From positions 186,001 through 250,000 of the forward strand of contig NZ_JAALJI010000008.1 of the NCBI RefSeq assembly GCF_011064595.1: 64,000 nucleotides of DNA, read 5' to 3'. The notes below the pieces were generated by a model that did not search any database, was not told where the DNA came from, and was given only the letters and a program-made list of their open reading frames with translations. The stretch comes from Paludisphaera soli. GTDB taxonomy: Bacteria; Planctomycetota; Planctomycetia; Isosphaerales; Isosphaeraceae. Position 1 is the stretch's first letter, and every line of letters begins with the position of its first letter. Below, piece by piece: positions 1-9,045 of this stretch. Position numbers and translations under genes: made by a program.

Positions 1-552
1 ATCGTCTCGCCGACGCCGGGGACGACGCGCGACGCGGTGACGATCCGCACCGCGTTCGACGGCTGGCCGGTGGAGCTGGTCGACACGGCCGGCGTCCGCG
101 AGGCCGAGGACCTGGTGGAGCGATCGGGCGTCGAGCGCGCCCTCCGCGAGCGGGCGCGAGCCGACCTGACGCTGCACGTCCTCGACCGATCCGGGCCCCT
201 GGACGACCGAGCCGAGCCGACGGGCCCCACCCTGATCGTCGCCAGCAAGGCCGACCTGCCGGCCGCCTGGGAACCGGCCGAGGTGCTCGGGACCGCGCCC
301 TTCGTGGTCGTCTCGGCCGAGTCGGGGACGGGGCTCGACGACCTGGGCGCGGCGATCGCGCGGACGCTGGTCCCGGCCCCCCCCGTGCCCGGCGCCGCCG
401 TCCCCTTCCGCGCCGAGCAGCTCGCCGCCCTGACCGCTGCCCGGGCCGCGCTGGAATCCGGCGACCGCCGGGCGGCCGAGCAAACCCTGCGAGCGATGCT
501 CCCAACGTCCTTCCCCCCTGGCGGGGGAAGGTGGCCCGTCAGGGCCGGATGA
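1..552 (+). CDS. mnmE: MnmE/TrmE-like tRNA modification GTPase, 3' part (5' end outside window)
   Basis: The frame is open from base 1, so the gene begins upstream. The visible part carries the G2 loop PGTTRD (residues 6-11), the G3 motif DTAG (about 26-29), 'ASKAD' in the place of the G4 NKxD, and an 'SAESG' G5-like segment. Spacing and surrounding residues match the G domain of MnmE, which with MnmG modifies the wobble uridine of certain tRNAs. The family normally ends in a helical domain with a terminal C-x-G-K whose cysteine matters for activity. Here the helical part stops at about residue 170 and the last ~15 codons are read from a REP-like repeat that also supplies the TGA. No C-x-G-K is present. 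This could be a naturally short planctomycete variant or a C-terminally damaged gene. Confidence 0.8.
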   Translation: MVSPTPGTTRDAVTIRTAFDGWPVELVDTAGVREAEDLVERSGVERALRERARADLTLHVLDRSGPLDDRAEPTGPTLIVASKADLPAAWEPAEVLGTAPFVVVSAESGTGLDDLGAAIARTLVPAPPVPGAAVPFRAEQLAALTAARAALESGDRRAAEQTLRAMLPTSFPPGGGRWPVRAG

Positions 553-563
553 GGGGGAAGACG
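509..563 (+). repeat. REP-like palindromic repeat, copy 1
   Basis: The element begins with the palindrome CTTCCCCCCTGGCGGGGGAAG, continues with a second small inverted repeat around GGCC..GGCC, and ends GATGAGGGGGAAGACG. The same order of modules recurs at 10943-11002, at 11063-11119 (inverted) and, diverged, at 63490-63549 (inverted). This copy overlaps the last codons of the MnmE-like gene and contributes its stop codon. Dispersed intergenic repeats of this general shape occur in many high-GC bacteria; the role here is unknown. Confidence 0.75.
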
Positions 564-598
564 CGTGAGAAGGCCGTCCGGATCCCTCGTGAGCCGCT

Positions 599-3500
599 TC
601 AGGACCCCGCGCCGGGGGCGGCGGGGATGGCGGCGAAGTCCGGGCCCTTGCGGGCGAGGGGGCTGCGCGGGGCGAGGCGGAGCGACTCGGGCGAGAGCAG
701 GCGGGCGGGGAGCGAGGGGGCCTTGCGGTCGGCGAACTCCACGTCGATCACGGCCGCGTCGTCCCGGGAGACGAAGTTGTTGAGCCAATCGTTGCGAGCG
801 TAGCGCTGGGGGGGGACGCCGGTCTGGCCGCCGTCGTCGGCGCGGTAGATGGTGATCTCGTGGTAGCCGACGTCCTCGCCGGTCCAGCGGATGCGGTCGG
901 CCAGGTCGTCGGCCCGGCCCCGGCCGTCGACGCGGAAGAGGGGGGCTCCGTCGGCCCCGGTGCTGAGGATCGAGTCGCGGGCGTCGACCTGGGCGAGGGG
1001 CAGTTCGACCTCGTCGATCGAGGTCTCCAGGTGGACCAGCCCCCCCTTGACGCGGCACAGGGCCCGGTCCAGGCGGAGCGACAGCGACGGCGTCTCGCGC
1101 GAGGGCGTGGTGCAGCCCTGGGCGTGCAACAGGCCGCCGTCGGCGGCGACGACCACGTTGTCCAGGCGGGCGTCGAGCCTCTGGTTGGAGGAAACGGCGA
1201 TCGCGTCGCCCACGGTCCGGACGAACGCGTCGCGGATGCGGACCACGGCCGGATCGACCGCGGGGCCGGCCGGGGCGGGGGCGGCCTTCGGGGGGAGCAC
1301 GGCGACGGCCGCGTGCGCCGGCGCCTGGCCGACCAGGCTGACGGTGCAGTCGGTCATCTCTAGCGCCGCGCCGGCCGTCAGTCCCACGGCGGCCATCCGG
1401 CCCATCGACTGGTGGTCGAGGTCCTGGACCAGGATGTCGAGCCCGTGAAGGTTCAGCTCGCCCCCCTGGACGTTGAACAGGCAGGTCCAGCTCGACGCGG
1501 AGGGCGAGCCGAACGGCGAGGGCCGGAACCGCAGTCGAGGGCGGCGGTCGCCGGGCTCGGCCCTGAGGGTCCACGAGCCGGGGGGGAGGTCGATCGTCGA
1601 CAGCTCCAGGTCCACGCCGGCCGCGACGTGCACCTCGCCCCCGCCGGGGCCGAGGTGCGCGATCAGGTTCTGCAGCTGCTCCGCGCTCCGCGCCACGTCC
1701 TCGGCGGCCGCGCCGAGGGGGGGCTCGGGGCGAGGACGGGGGCGGTCGGTCGCGGCGGGCGCGGCGACGGCCTTCGGCTCGATCGCGGCGGCGGCGGCGG
1801 GGGCGGCCGTCGTGACCTCGAAGCGGGGCTCGTCGTCGGGGTCCAGCTTGGCCATCGGGGGCATGGTCGGGATGCTGGGGGGCTCGTCGTCGATCGAGGC
1901 GACCACCTCCGGCGGGGGCGTCGGAAGCATGTCCGAGCCGGTCCCGGTCGCGTTGGCGTCGGCGGTCGAGGGATTCGAGGCGGGGCGGTCCGCGGCCCGA
2001 GGGGCGGGCTCGGCCGCGGCCGAGGCCGCGTTCGGGGCCGTCGGGCCCACCTGGGGGGGCTCGGAGGCGGCGGCGGTCATCGCGGCCGCCGGGGACGCGG
2101 CCGAGGCGCGGGAGGCGTCGGCGATCGGGGCGCCGAACGGGCCCTTGCCCGCTCCCAGGGGGGCGCTGCGGGCGTATCCGGCCGCGAGCCGGAAGGCGCG
2201 GGAGGGTGCCTCGCGGCCGAGGGACAGCTCCCGCGCCGCGTCGGGCGCCTCCCACACGGGGGAAGAGGCGATCGTCGAGCGGACCTCGCGGAGGTCGGAC
2301 CGCCAGCGGTCGAAGTCGCGAACGGCGTCCTCGGAGGAGGGCTTGCCGGCCACTTCCAGGAAACCCTCGAACTTCCCGAACAGGTTGGCGCGGCCGGACC
2401 AGGCCAGGGCCTTGGGGGCGTCGACGAGGGCCAGGCTCCGGCCCGGCGCGACGGGGTCGGCCGGGGCGAAGACGCAGTCGTCGACCTGGAATCGCGCCTG
2501 CGACCCGCGGACCTCGAACAGCGGGGAGGCTCCGGCCATGAAGCTGCAGCGGCGGAGCAGGACGTCGCGAGTGCCGGGAGACGTCGCGTCGGAGTCGTCC
2601 AGCCGCAGCGCCGCGGCGCCGGGGCCGAAGGTGCAGTCGACGAGCTGCAAATCGGCCGGCCCGTCGCAGTCGATGGCGACGGCGCCGGGGTCGAAATGGC
2701 ACTGCTCGGCGACGACGGGCGGGGGCCGGTCGCCGGCCGACGGGTCGGGTCGGGCGGAGCGGCTGCGGACCGCCGGCAGCCCGGGTCCGGCCGAGGCGTC
2801 GGGCGGGCGTCGGAACGTGCAGCCCTTGAGCCTCAGCTCGGCGTCGTCCAGGAGGATCGCCGCCACGCGGTCGTCGAGCGCCCGGTCCTCGGCCTCGAAG
2901 GTCAGCCCCTCGATCGCCACGCGGCCTCGCGAGAAGGCGAGCAGCGAGGGCGCCGGGCGGTCGCCGCCCCGGCCGTCGGAGGCGAACCGGAGCACGGGCC
3001 GGCGGCCGGCCTCGGCCCGGATCGTCACGTCCCTGGGGGCGTCGGATCGGGGGGCCGTCGCGCGGGCGGCGGGGCCGAGCAGGTAGGGGCCGTCCTCGGT
3101 GAGGGTGACCACGGCCTTGTGGGGGGCCGCGGCGATCACCGCCGCCAGGTCCTCCCCAGGCCGGACGTCGATCTTCCGGGGGGCGGCGGCCGTCGGCGCG
3201 GCCGGGCCGGCGGCCGAGGCGAGGGCGGGCGGGGTCCGCGAGGCCGCCCGCAAGGGGCCGTACTCGACCACCGGGGCCGACGCCGAGGGGTCGGCCAGCT
3301 CGCGCGACCAGAAGAACAGGCCCGCCGCCAGCAGCACGAAGCCCAGGGGGGTCAGCAGCATCAGGGGGCGTTCCCAGGACGGGCGGGCCGCCTGCGGGGC
3401 CGGGACCTCGAAGTGGGGGAGCGCCAGCCCGGCCCGGCCGGCGACCTGGAGCAGGTCGCGCACCAGCTGCTCGGGCGACTGGCAGCGGCGGTCCCGATCC

Positions 3501-4501
3501 TTCGCCATCAGCTTGTCGATCACTTTCGCCAGCGCCGGGGGCACGGCCGGGTTCAGCTCGCGGACGTCCGGCGGCTCCTCCTCCTGGTGCTGGAGCAGCT
3601 TCTGGAGGACCGTCCCGCCGGGGAACGGGGGCTGGCCGGTCAGCATGTGGAAGAGGGTGCAGCCCAGAGAGTAGAGGTCGCTGCGGACGTCCACGTCGCG
3701 GGGGTCGCGCGCCTGCTCGGGGCTGATGTAGTCGAACGTCCCCAGGGTCATGCCGGTCTGGGTCAGCCCGCCGCGCTCGCTGCGGCGCTCGAACCGTCGG
3801 GCCAGGCCCATGTCCACGAGCTTGGCCCGGCCCTCGGGGGTGATGATGATGTTCGACGGCTTGACGTCGCGGTGGACGACCCCCCGGATGGCGGCGTGGA
3901 CCAGGGCCTGGGCGATCTGGAGCGTGACGTCCACCGCCTCGACCACCGGCATCGGCCCCCCCTCGTCGACGCGGCGGCGGATCGTCTCCCCCTCGACGTA
4001 CTCGAAGACGATGTAGTGGAAGGGCCCGTCCTGGCCGAGGCTGTAGACCCTCGCGATGTTCTCGTGGTCGAGCCGGGCCGCCGACCGGCCCTCCTGGTAG
4101 AACCGCTGGACCACCTCCGGGTCGTCCACCTGGTCGGGGGGGAGGAGCTTCAGCGCGACCTGGCGGTCGAGGGTAGCGTCGTGGGCGCGGAACACGGCCC
4201 CCATGCCGCCGGCGCCGATCGCCTCCTCGAGCACGAACGTCCCCATCACGTCGCCCGGCCGGGGGGCCGGCGGGGGCGCGGCCGCTCGGGCGGGGTCGGG
4301 CCCGCGCCCGGAGTTCGTGCTCCCCCCCCGGACGATGGTCGGCGAATCGCCGTCGGCCGCGGCGGCCGCCGATCCTGCGCGGGGACGCGGCGTCGCGGAC
4401 GACGGCGACGGTCGCGAGGTCCCCTGGGCGCGCGAGCCCGAGGCGGGCGTGCGGCCGCTGGCGGATTCCGGGGAGGGTGGCTGCAACTCGTGCTCGCTCA
4501 A
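599..4501 (-). CDS. Ser/Thr protein kinase with transmembrane segment and C-terminal beta-helix-like repeats
   Basis: The 1300-residue protein starts at a TTG preceded by a GGGGAT stretch. Residues 1-85 are a low-complexity Ser/Pro/Ala tail. Residues 88-350 are a Hanks-type kinase domain: glycine loop GAGGMG (96-101), VALK lysine 118, HRDVKPSN (210-217), DMG in place of DFG (230-232) and SPEQ. A hydrophobic segment at about 379-398 should cross the membrane. The extracytoplasmic part has two related regions (about 440-790 and 920-1280) with the periodic hydrophobic pattern of right-handed parallel beta-helix proteins, joined by an Ala/Pro-rich linker. The architecture suggests a receptor-like kinase with an outer ligand- or surface-binding domain; the ligand cannot be read from the sequence. 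The active-site aspartate of DMG is retained, so catalysis is plausible. Confidence 0.9.
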   Translation of the reverse strand: MSEHELQPPSPESASGRTPASGSRAQGTSRPSPSSATPRPRAGSAAAAADGDSPTIVRGGSTNSGRGPDPARAAAPPPAPRPGDVMGTFVLEEAIGAGGMGAVFRAHDATLDRQVALKLLPPDQVDDPEVVQRFYQEGRSAARLDHENIARVYSLGQDGPFHYIVFEYVEGETIRRRVDEGGPMPVVEAVDVTLQIAQALVHAAIRGVVHRDVKPSNIIITPEGRAKLVDMGLARRFERRSERGGLTQTGMTLGTFDYISPEQARDPRDVDVRSDLYSLGCTLFHMLTGQPPFPGGTVLQKLLQHQEEEPPDVRELNPAVPPALAKVIDKLMAKDRDRRCQSPEQLVRDLLQVAGRAGLALPHFEVPAPQAARPSWERPLMLLTPLGFVLLAAGLFFWSRELADPSASAPVVEYGPLRAASRTPPALASAAGPAAPTAAAPRKIDVRPGEDLAAVIAAAPHKAVVTLTEDGPYLLGPAARATAPRSDAPRDVTIRAEAGRRPVLRFASDGRGGDRPAPSLLAFSRGRVAIEGLTFEAEDRALDDRVAAILLDDAELRLKGCTFRRPPDASAGPGLPAVRSRSARPDPSAGDRPPPVVAEQCHFDPGAVAIDCDGPADLQLVDCTFGPGAAALRLDDSDATSPGTRDVLLRRCSFMAGASPLFEVRGSQARFQVDDCVFAPADPVAPGRSLALVDAPKALAWSGRANLFGKFEGFLEVAGKPSSEDAVRDFDRWRSDLREVRSTIASSPVWEAPDAARELSLGREAPSRAFRLAAGYARSAPLGAGKGPFGAPIADASRASAASPAAAMTAAASEPPQVGPTAPNAASAAAEPAPRAADRPASNPSTADANATGTGSDMLPTPPPEVVASIDDEPPSIPTMPPMAKLDPDDEPRFEVTTAAPAAAAAIEPKAVAAPAATDRPRPRPEPPLGAAAEDVARSAEQLQNLIAHLGPGGGEVHVAAGVDLELSTIDLPPGSWTLRAEPGDRRPRLRFRPSPFGSPSASSWTCLFNVQGGELNLHGLDILVQDLDHQSMGRMAAVGLTAGAALEMTDCTVSLVGQAPAHAAVAVLPPKAAPAPAGPAVDPAVVRIRDAFVRTVGDAIAVSSNQRLDARLDNVVVAADGGLLHAQGCTTPSRETPSLSLRLDRALCRVKGGLVHLETSIDEVELPLAQVDARDSILSTGADGAPLFRVDGRGRADDLADRIRWTGEDVGYHEITIYRADDGGQTGVPPQRYARNDWLNNFVSRDDAAVIDVEFADRKAPSLPARLLSPESLRLAPRSPLARKGPDFAAIPAAPGAGS

Positions 4502-4908
4502 CGGGGCTCATCCCCAACAAGACGTCCGTGCGCGTCCCTGACGTAGGAGTATCGGTATCGAGGCGGACCTGCCTGGGTCGCGGAGATATGGGGCCCGCAC
4601 GTGCATGCGCGGACGTAGGGCCAGCCCAACTATAGGCCCCTCGCCCGCCCCTGTCAATGACGGCCGCCCGCCTAGGATGGCCAAGTCGTGACGCCCCAAC
4701 GACCTGGGGATCGCCCGCGGCGCGGCGGCGGTCGGCCCGGGGGGCAAGTCGGGCCGGCGGGCGAAACCGACTCAAGCGGAAAATCTCGGAGGGCCGATAC
4801 AACCCCTGGTCGCGTCGGCTTCGGACGCCGGCCGGCCCGCCTCGGCGGCCGGATCGGGACGCGGTCGGGGCCGGGATGGACAGGACGGGAATCGCCAGGA
4901 GGCAGCGT
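4502..4908. other. Intergenic region between divergent kinase and cyclophilin genes
   Basis: This 407-base stretch separates two divergent genes. It holds the minus-strand sigma-70-type promoter described at 4629-4657. The plus-strand frame is open upstream of the cyclophilin start, but lacks a ribosome binding site and is Arg/Pro-rich, so it is treated as non-coding. No other feature was found. Confidence 0.6.
4629..4657 (-). promoter_or_regulatory. Predicted sigma-70 promoter of the kinase gene
   Basis: On the minus strand the -35 hexamer TTGACA (4652-4657) is a perfect consensus match. It is followed after exactly 17 bases by TATAGT (4629-4634). Transcription would start near 4622 and leave a leader of about 120 nt before the TTG start at 4501. 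This is the strongest consensus promoter seen in the window. Confidence 0.7.
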
Positions 4909-6393
4909 ATGTGGCACCGAGTCTTTCGGAGGAACCCGTCCCTTGCGAGGTCGCAAGCGAGCGGAGCACCCCAGAACGCCGCCCAGCGATCCAAGCGCCG
5001 GCCCGCCCTGGAGCCGCTCGAGACCCGCCAGCTGATGACCGCCTCGCTCGCCCCGATCCCCGACGTCGCGGCCCCCGCCGGGCAGGGCTATCAGCTCGCC
5101 CTGGACGGCAGCGCCAGCAACGCCCCGAGCCAGACCTTCACGGCCACCTCCGACAACCCCAACATCAAGGTGGACGTAGCCGACGGCCAGTTCTGGACGA
5201 TCCACGTCCAGCACCTCTCCTCCGAGACCGGCGACCCGACGATCCTGAACGAGCCGATGACCTTCCAGTTCTTCCCGGAGGTCGCCCCCAACACGGTCGA
5301 GCGGATCACCAACTTCAGCAACAACGGCTACTACGTCAACACCGGCCGGTTCTTCCCCCGCATCCTGGCCGGCTTCGTCGCCCAGGGCGGGTCCAACAGC
5401 GCGACCGGCACCGCGTCGTCGAGCGGGCTGCCGACGATCGGACTCGAGGTGGACCCGGCGGTCGACTTCAACAGCTACGGCCAGCTCGCCCTGGCCCGGT
5501 CCAGCTCGCCCGACTCGGGCGACGCCCAGTTCTTCATCACCTTCGGGCCCCAGTCCGCCCTCAGTCAGCAGTACACGATCTTCGGCCAGCAGGTCTCCGG
5601 CTTCGACACCCTCACCGAGCTGTCGCAGGTCGCCGTCAGCGCCCCGGCCGGGGGCAGCGAGGTCTCGGTGCCGGACAACCCGGTGACCATCGTCGGCTCC
5701 ACGATCACCGACACGAACCCCAACGGCGCCCTGCTGATCGACACCACGTCCGCCGGGCCGGGCCAAAGCGCCACGATCACCGTCACGGCGACCGACCCCG
5801 CGGACGGCACCACCAGCGTCCAGCGGTTCCGGGTCTTCACCGCCGGCGACACCACCGCCGTCCGCCAGATCGGCGACGTCCTGATCGCCCAGCCGCCGGC
5901 CCTCGGCAAGTTCTACGGCGGCACGAACACCATCGAGGTCAACCAGGTGCCGGCCCCCACGATCCCGGCCAGCCAGCGGATCCAGGTCGTCGTCAACGGC
6001 ATGCTCGACCGGATCCAGCCCTCGGCCGACGAGCTCTCGCAGATCGTCGCCTACGGCTCCAAGGCCAACGACCGGATCACGGTCTCCGACGACGTGCTGG
6101 TCCCGGCCACCGTGAACGGCGGCCTCGGCGGCCGGAACCACGTCAAGGCCGGCGGCGGCTACTCGATCGCCCACGGCTGGTTCGGCCACACCACCCTGGT
6201 CGCCGGCGAGGGGCCCAACCGCCTCATCGGCCGCGCCGGGCGGGTCCAGTTCCGGGCCAACGAGAACACCGCCTACGCCTTCGCCGGCAACGCCCGGGGC
6301 CGGGCCACCAACGGCCAGACCCTCAAGCCTGCCGGCACCTACTATCGGTTCCTCAACAACCGGCTCGTCCCGGTTCTCAAGATCAAGAACTGA
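4909..6393 (+). CDS. Secreted cyclophilin-type peptidyl-prolyl isomerase with planctomycete LEPR-like N-terminus
   Basis: The ATG at 4909 is chosen because AGGAGG lies six bases upstream (4897-4902); longer upstream frames have no such site. The N-terminus is basic and contains 'LEPLETRQLMTAS' at about residue 34, resembling the LEPR-x-LL motif found near the start of many exported planctomycete proteins. Residues of about 90-235 are a cyclophilin fold: 'FPEVAPNTVERITNF', 'GRFFPRILAGFVAQGG', 'AQFFITFGP' and 'YTIFGQQVSGFDTL' match the core blocks of the family, which isomerises Xaa-Pro bonds. The remaining ~250 residues are Thr/Gly/Asn-rich beta-type sequence with a glycine-rich repeat-like tail (GGLGGRNHVKAGGGY), perhaps an adhesion or anchoring module. 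Total length is 494 residues. A strong hairpin follows the stop. Confidence 0.85.
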   Translation: MWHRVFRRNPSLARSQASGAPQNAAQRSKRRPALEPLETRQLMTASLAPIPDVAAPAGQGYQLALDGSASNAPSQTFTATSDNPNIKVDVADGQFWTIHVQHLSSETGDPTILNEPMTFQFFPEVAPNTVERITNFSNNGYYVNTGRFFPRILAGFVAQGGSNSATGTASSSGLPTIGLEVDPAVDFNSYGQLALARSSSPDSGDAQFFITFGPQSALSQQYTIFGQQVSGFDTLTELSQVAVSAPAGGSEVSVPDNPVTIVGSTITDTNPNGALLIDTTSAGPGQSATITVTATDPADGTTSVQRFRVFTAGDTTAVRQIGDVLIAQPPALGKFYGGTNTIEVNQVPAPTIPASQRIQVVVNGMLDRIQPSADELSQIVAYGSKANDRITVSDDVLVPATVNGGLGGRNHVKAGGGYSIAHGWFGHTTLVAGEGPNRLIGRAGRVQFRANENTAYAFAGNARGRATNGQTLKPAGTYYRFLNNRLVPVLKIKN

Positions 6394-6421
6394 CGGTACG
6401 CTGGGATCCCGGACGATCGTC

Positions 6422-6453
6422 GCGAAGCGGGGCGGCCCCCCGCTTCGTCGCGT
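6422..6453 (+). terminator. Hairpin downstream of the cyclophilin gene
   Basis: GCGAAGCGGGG (6422-6432) pairs with CCCCGCTTCGT (6438-6448), giving an 11-bp stem with one G-U pair and a 5-nt loop. The following sequence, CGCGTTTC, has only a short T run, so this is a weak intrinsic terminator or a protective 3' hairpin. Confidence 0.5.
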
Positions 6454-6495
6454 TTCGAAAGCCCCGCGTCCCGGCCGAGCCGAGCCTCCCGCGCC

Positions 6496-9045
6496 ATGAT
6501 CCCGCTCCCCATCGACCCCAGCCTGCCCAAGGTCCTCGACGCCCTCCGAGGCCGCGGGGCGCTGGTCCTGGTCGCGGAGCCGGGCTCGGGCAAGACGACC
6601 CGCGTCCCCCCCGCGATCGTCCGCGGCGGCGTCGAGGGCCGCGTGATCGTGCTCCAGCCCCGCCGGGTCGCCGCGCGGTCGACGGCCGCCCGGATCGCCG
6701 ACGAGCAAGGCTGGACGCTCGGCCGCGAGGTCGGCTACCACGTCCGGTTCGACCGCCGCGCCACGGCCGCCACGCGGCTCCTCATCATGACCGAGGGGAT
6801 CCTCACCCGGAGGCTCCTCGCCGACCCGTTCCTGGAGGGGGTCGGGACCGTCGTCCTCGACGAGTTCCACGAGCGGAGCCTGCACACCGACCTGGCGATC
6901 GCCCTGCTGCGCGAGGTCCGCCGCGAGGTGCGGACCGACCTCCGCCTCGTCGTGATGTCGGCCACGCTCGACGCCGGGCCGGTCGCCCGGTTCCTCGACG
7001 CCCCGGTGATCGAGGTCCCCGGCCGCACCTTCCCGATCGCCCTGAGCTACCGCGACGCCCCCCGGCCGGCCGACCCGGCGACCATCGCCGGGGCCGTCGC
7101 CGACGCCCTGGCCGAGCCCGCCGCCGACGCCCGGGGCCACGTCCTCGTCTTCCTCCCCGGCATGGCCGAGATCCGCCGCGCCCAGCGCGAGCTGGCGCCG
7201 GTCGCCGCCCGGTTCGACGCCCGCGTGCTGCCGCTCCACGGCTCGCTCCCGGCCGACGAGCAGGACGCCGCGCTCCGGCCCTCGCATCAACGCAAGATCA
7301 TCCTTTCCACGAACATCGCCGAGACCTCGCTGACGATCGACGGCGTGACGACCGTGATCGACTCGGGCCTGGCGCGGGTGGCCCGCCACGACGCCTCGCG
7401 CGGGCTCGACCGGCTGGACCTCCAGACCATCAGCAAGGCCTCGGCCGACCAGCGCGCCGGGCGGGCGGGCCGCACCGGGCCCGGGCGCGCGATCCGGCTC
7501 TGGTCGGAGCAGCGGCACGCCCTGCTGGAGCCGTTCGACGAGGCCGAGGTCCACCGCGTCGACCTGGGCTCCACCCTGCTGACGCTCCACTCCTGGGGCG
7601 TGACCGAGCCCGCCGCCTTCGGCTGGTACGAGCCCCCCGCCGCCGACCGGATCGAGGCTGCCGAGTCGCTTCTCGCCCGCCTCGGCGCGTTCGACGCCGC
7701 CACCCGCCGGATCACCCCCGTCGGCGGACGGATGCTCGCCCTGCCGGTCCAGCCCCGGCTCGCCCGGTTGCTCCTCGCCGCGGCCGACGAGGGGCTCCTC
7801 CACGAAGGCGCGGCGCTCGCCGCCCTGCTCTCGGAGAAGGACGTGGCCGAGCGCCGGCGCCCGGCGGGCCACCGGGGGCTCTCCGACATGCTGGGCCGGC
7901 TCGACCTGCTGGCCGAGGCCGAGGCCTCGCGGTTCGCCCCGGCGCTCCAGGCCCGGGGGATCGACGCCGTCGCGGCCCGGCAGGTCGCCAAGGTCCGCGA
8001 CGACCTCGCCCGACTGGCCTCGGGCCTGGGCCTCCCCGACCGCCCGTCGGCCCTGGACGACGACGCCCGCGAGGACGCCCTGCTCAAGCTCCTGATCCTG
8101 GCCTATCCCGACCGCGTCGTCCGGCGAAGGGGATCCGAAGAGACCGGCGTGATGGTCGGCGGCCGGGGCGTCCGGCTGGCCCGCGAGTCGGTCGTCCGCG
8201 AGGGGGAGTTCTTCCTGGCCCTCGACCCGCGCGAGGAACGCAACCGCCAGGGGGTGCTGGAGCTGATGGTCAACCTCGCCAGCGCCGTGCGGTTGGAGTG
8301 GCTGGAGGAGTTGGTGCCGCAGTCGATCCGCCGCGAGCGGAGCGTGGAGTACGACCTCGACCGGGAACGGGTCGTCGCCATGAACCGGCTCTGGTACGAG
8401 GATCTTTTGATCCGTGAAGATCCCGCCAAGCCCCCGGACTCTCGCGAGGCTTCCCGCGCCCTGTTCGAAGCACTCCGCCCCCGCGCCCGCGAGGTTTTCC
8501 AGGACGACGCGGCGGCCTCGGCCTGGCTCGCCCGCTACGACTTCGTCCGCGAGGCCGTCCCCGAGCTGGGTTGGTCGGAGCTGACGGACGAGGCCCTCGT
8601 CGGCCCGCTGGAGGTCCTCTGCCACGGCAAGACCCGGGCCGATCAGGTCCGCCAGGCGGGGAAGGTCCACTTTTTGGAGACCCTGATCGCCCCCGCCCAG
8701 GCCCGGGAACTGGCCGCCTGCGCCCCCGAGACCCTGACCATCCCCAGCGGCCGGGTCGTCCGCCTGACCTACGAGCCCGGCCGCCAGCCGACCCTGTCGG
8801 CCAAGCTCCAGGAGCTGTTCGGCTGGCCCGAGACCCCGCGCCTGGCCCGAGGCCGCGTGCCGCTCCTCCTGGAACTCCTCGGCCCCAACCAGCGCCCCGT
8901 CCAGGTCACGGCCGACCTCAAGAGCTTCTGGACCAACACCTACCACCAGGTCCGCAAGGACCTCCGCAACCGCTATCCCAAACACCCCTGGCCCGAAGAC
9001 CCCACCACCGCCCAGGCCCCCGTCCGGACGCCGCGGCCGCGATAG
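6496..9045 (+). CDS. hrpB: ATP-dependent RNA helicase HrpB
   Basis: This 849-residue DEAH/RHA-family helicase is full length for HrpB. Visible motifs are Walker A GSGKTT (30-35), motif Ia QPRRVAA (54-60), motif II DEFH (122-125), motif III SATLDA, motif V 'STNIAETSLTIDGV' and motif VI 'QRAGRAGRTGPG'. The C-terminal quarter carries the HrpB-specific domain, ending in the typical 'ADLKSFWTNTYHQVRKDLRNRYPKHPWPEDP'-type tail (roughly residues 810-840). HrpB is widespread in bacteria; its RNA substrate is not well defined. The gene lies on the same strand as the cyclophilin but about 100 bases downstream and behind a hairpin, so it may have its own promoter. Confidence 0.95.
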   Translation: MIPLPIDPSLPKVLDALRGRGALVLVAEPGSGKTTRVPPAIVRGGVEGRVIVLQPRRVAARSTAARIADEQGWTLGREVGYHVRFDRRATAATRLLIMTEGILTRRLLADPFLEGVGTVVLDEFHERSLHTDLAIALLREVRREVRTDLRLVVMSATLDAGPVARFLDAPVIEVPGRTFPIALSYRDAPRPADPATIAGAVADALAEPAADARGHVLVFLPGMAEIRRAQRELAPVAARFDARVLPLHGSLPADEQDAALRPSHQRKIILSTNIAETSLTIDGVTTVIDSGLARVARHDASRGLDRLDLQTISKASADQRAGRAGRTGPGRAIRLWSEQRHALLEPFDEAEVHRVDLGSTLLTLHSWGVTEPAAFGWYEPPAADRIEAAESLLARLGAFDAATRRITPVGGRMLALPVQPRLARLLLAAADEGLLHEGAALAALLSEKDVAERRRPAGHRGLSDMLGRLDLLAEAEASRFAPALQARGIDAVAARQVAKVRDDLARLASGLGLPDRPSALDDDAREDALLKLLILAYPDRVVRRRGSEETGVMVGGRGVRLARESVVREGEFFLALDPREERNRQGVLELMVNLASAVRLEWLEELVPQSIRRERSVEYDLDRERVVAMNRLWYEDLLIREDPAKPPDSREASRALFEALRPRAREVFQDDAAASAWLARYDFVREAVPELGWSELTDEALVGPLEVLCHGKTRADQVRQAGKVHFLETLIAPAQARELAACAPETLTIPSGRVVRLTYEPGRQPTLSAKLQELFGWPETPRLARGRVPLLLELLGPNQRPVQVTADLKSFWTNTYHQVRKDLRNRYPKHPWPEDPTTAQAPVRTPRPR

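Noticed and set aside
1412-4546. A 1044-codon open frame on the plus strand opposite the large kinase
   Set aside because: It is Gly/Arg-rich with no motif, and lies antisense to a kinase with all catalytic motifs; long antisense frames are expected at this GC content.
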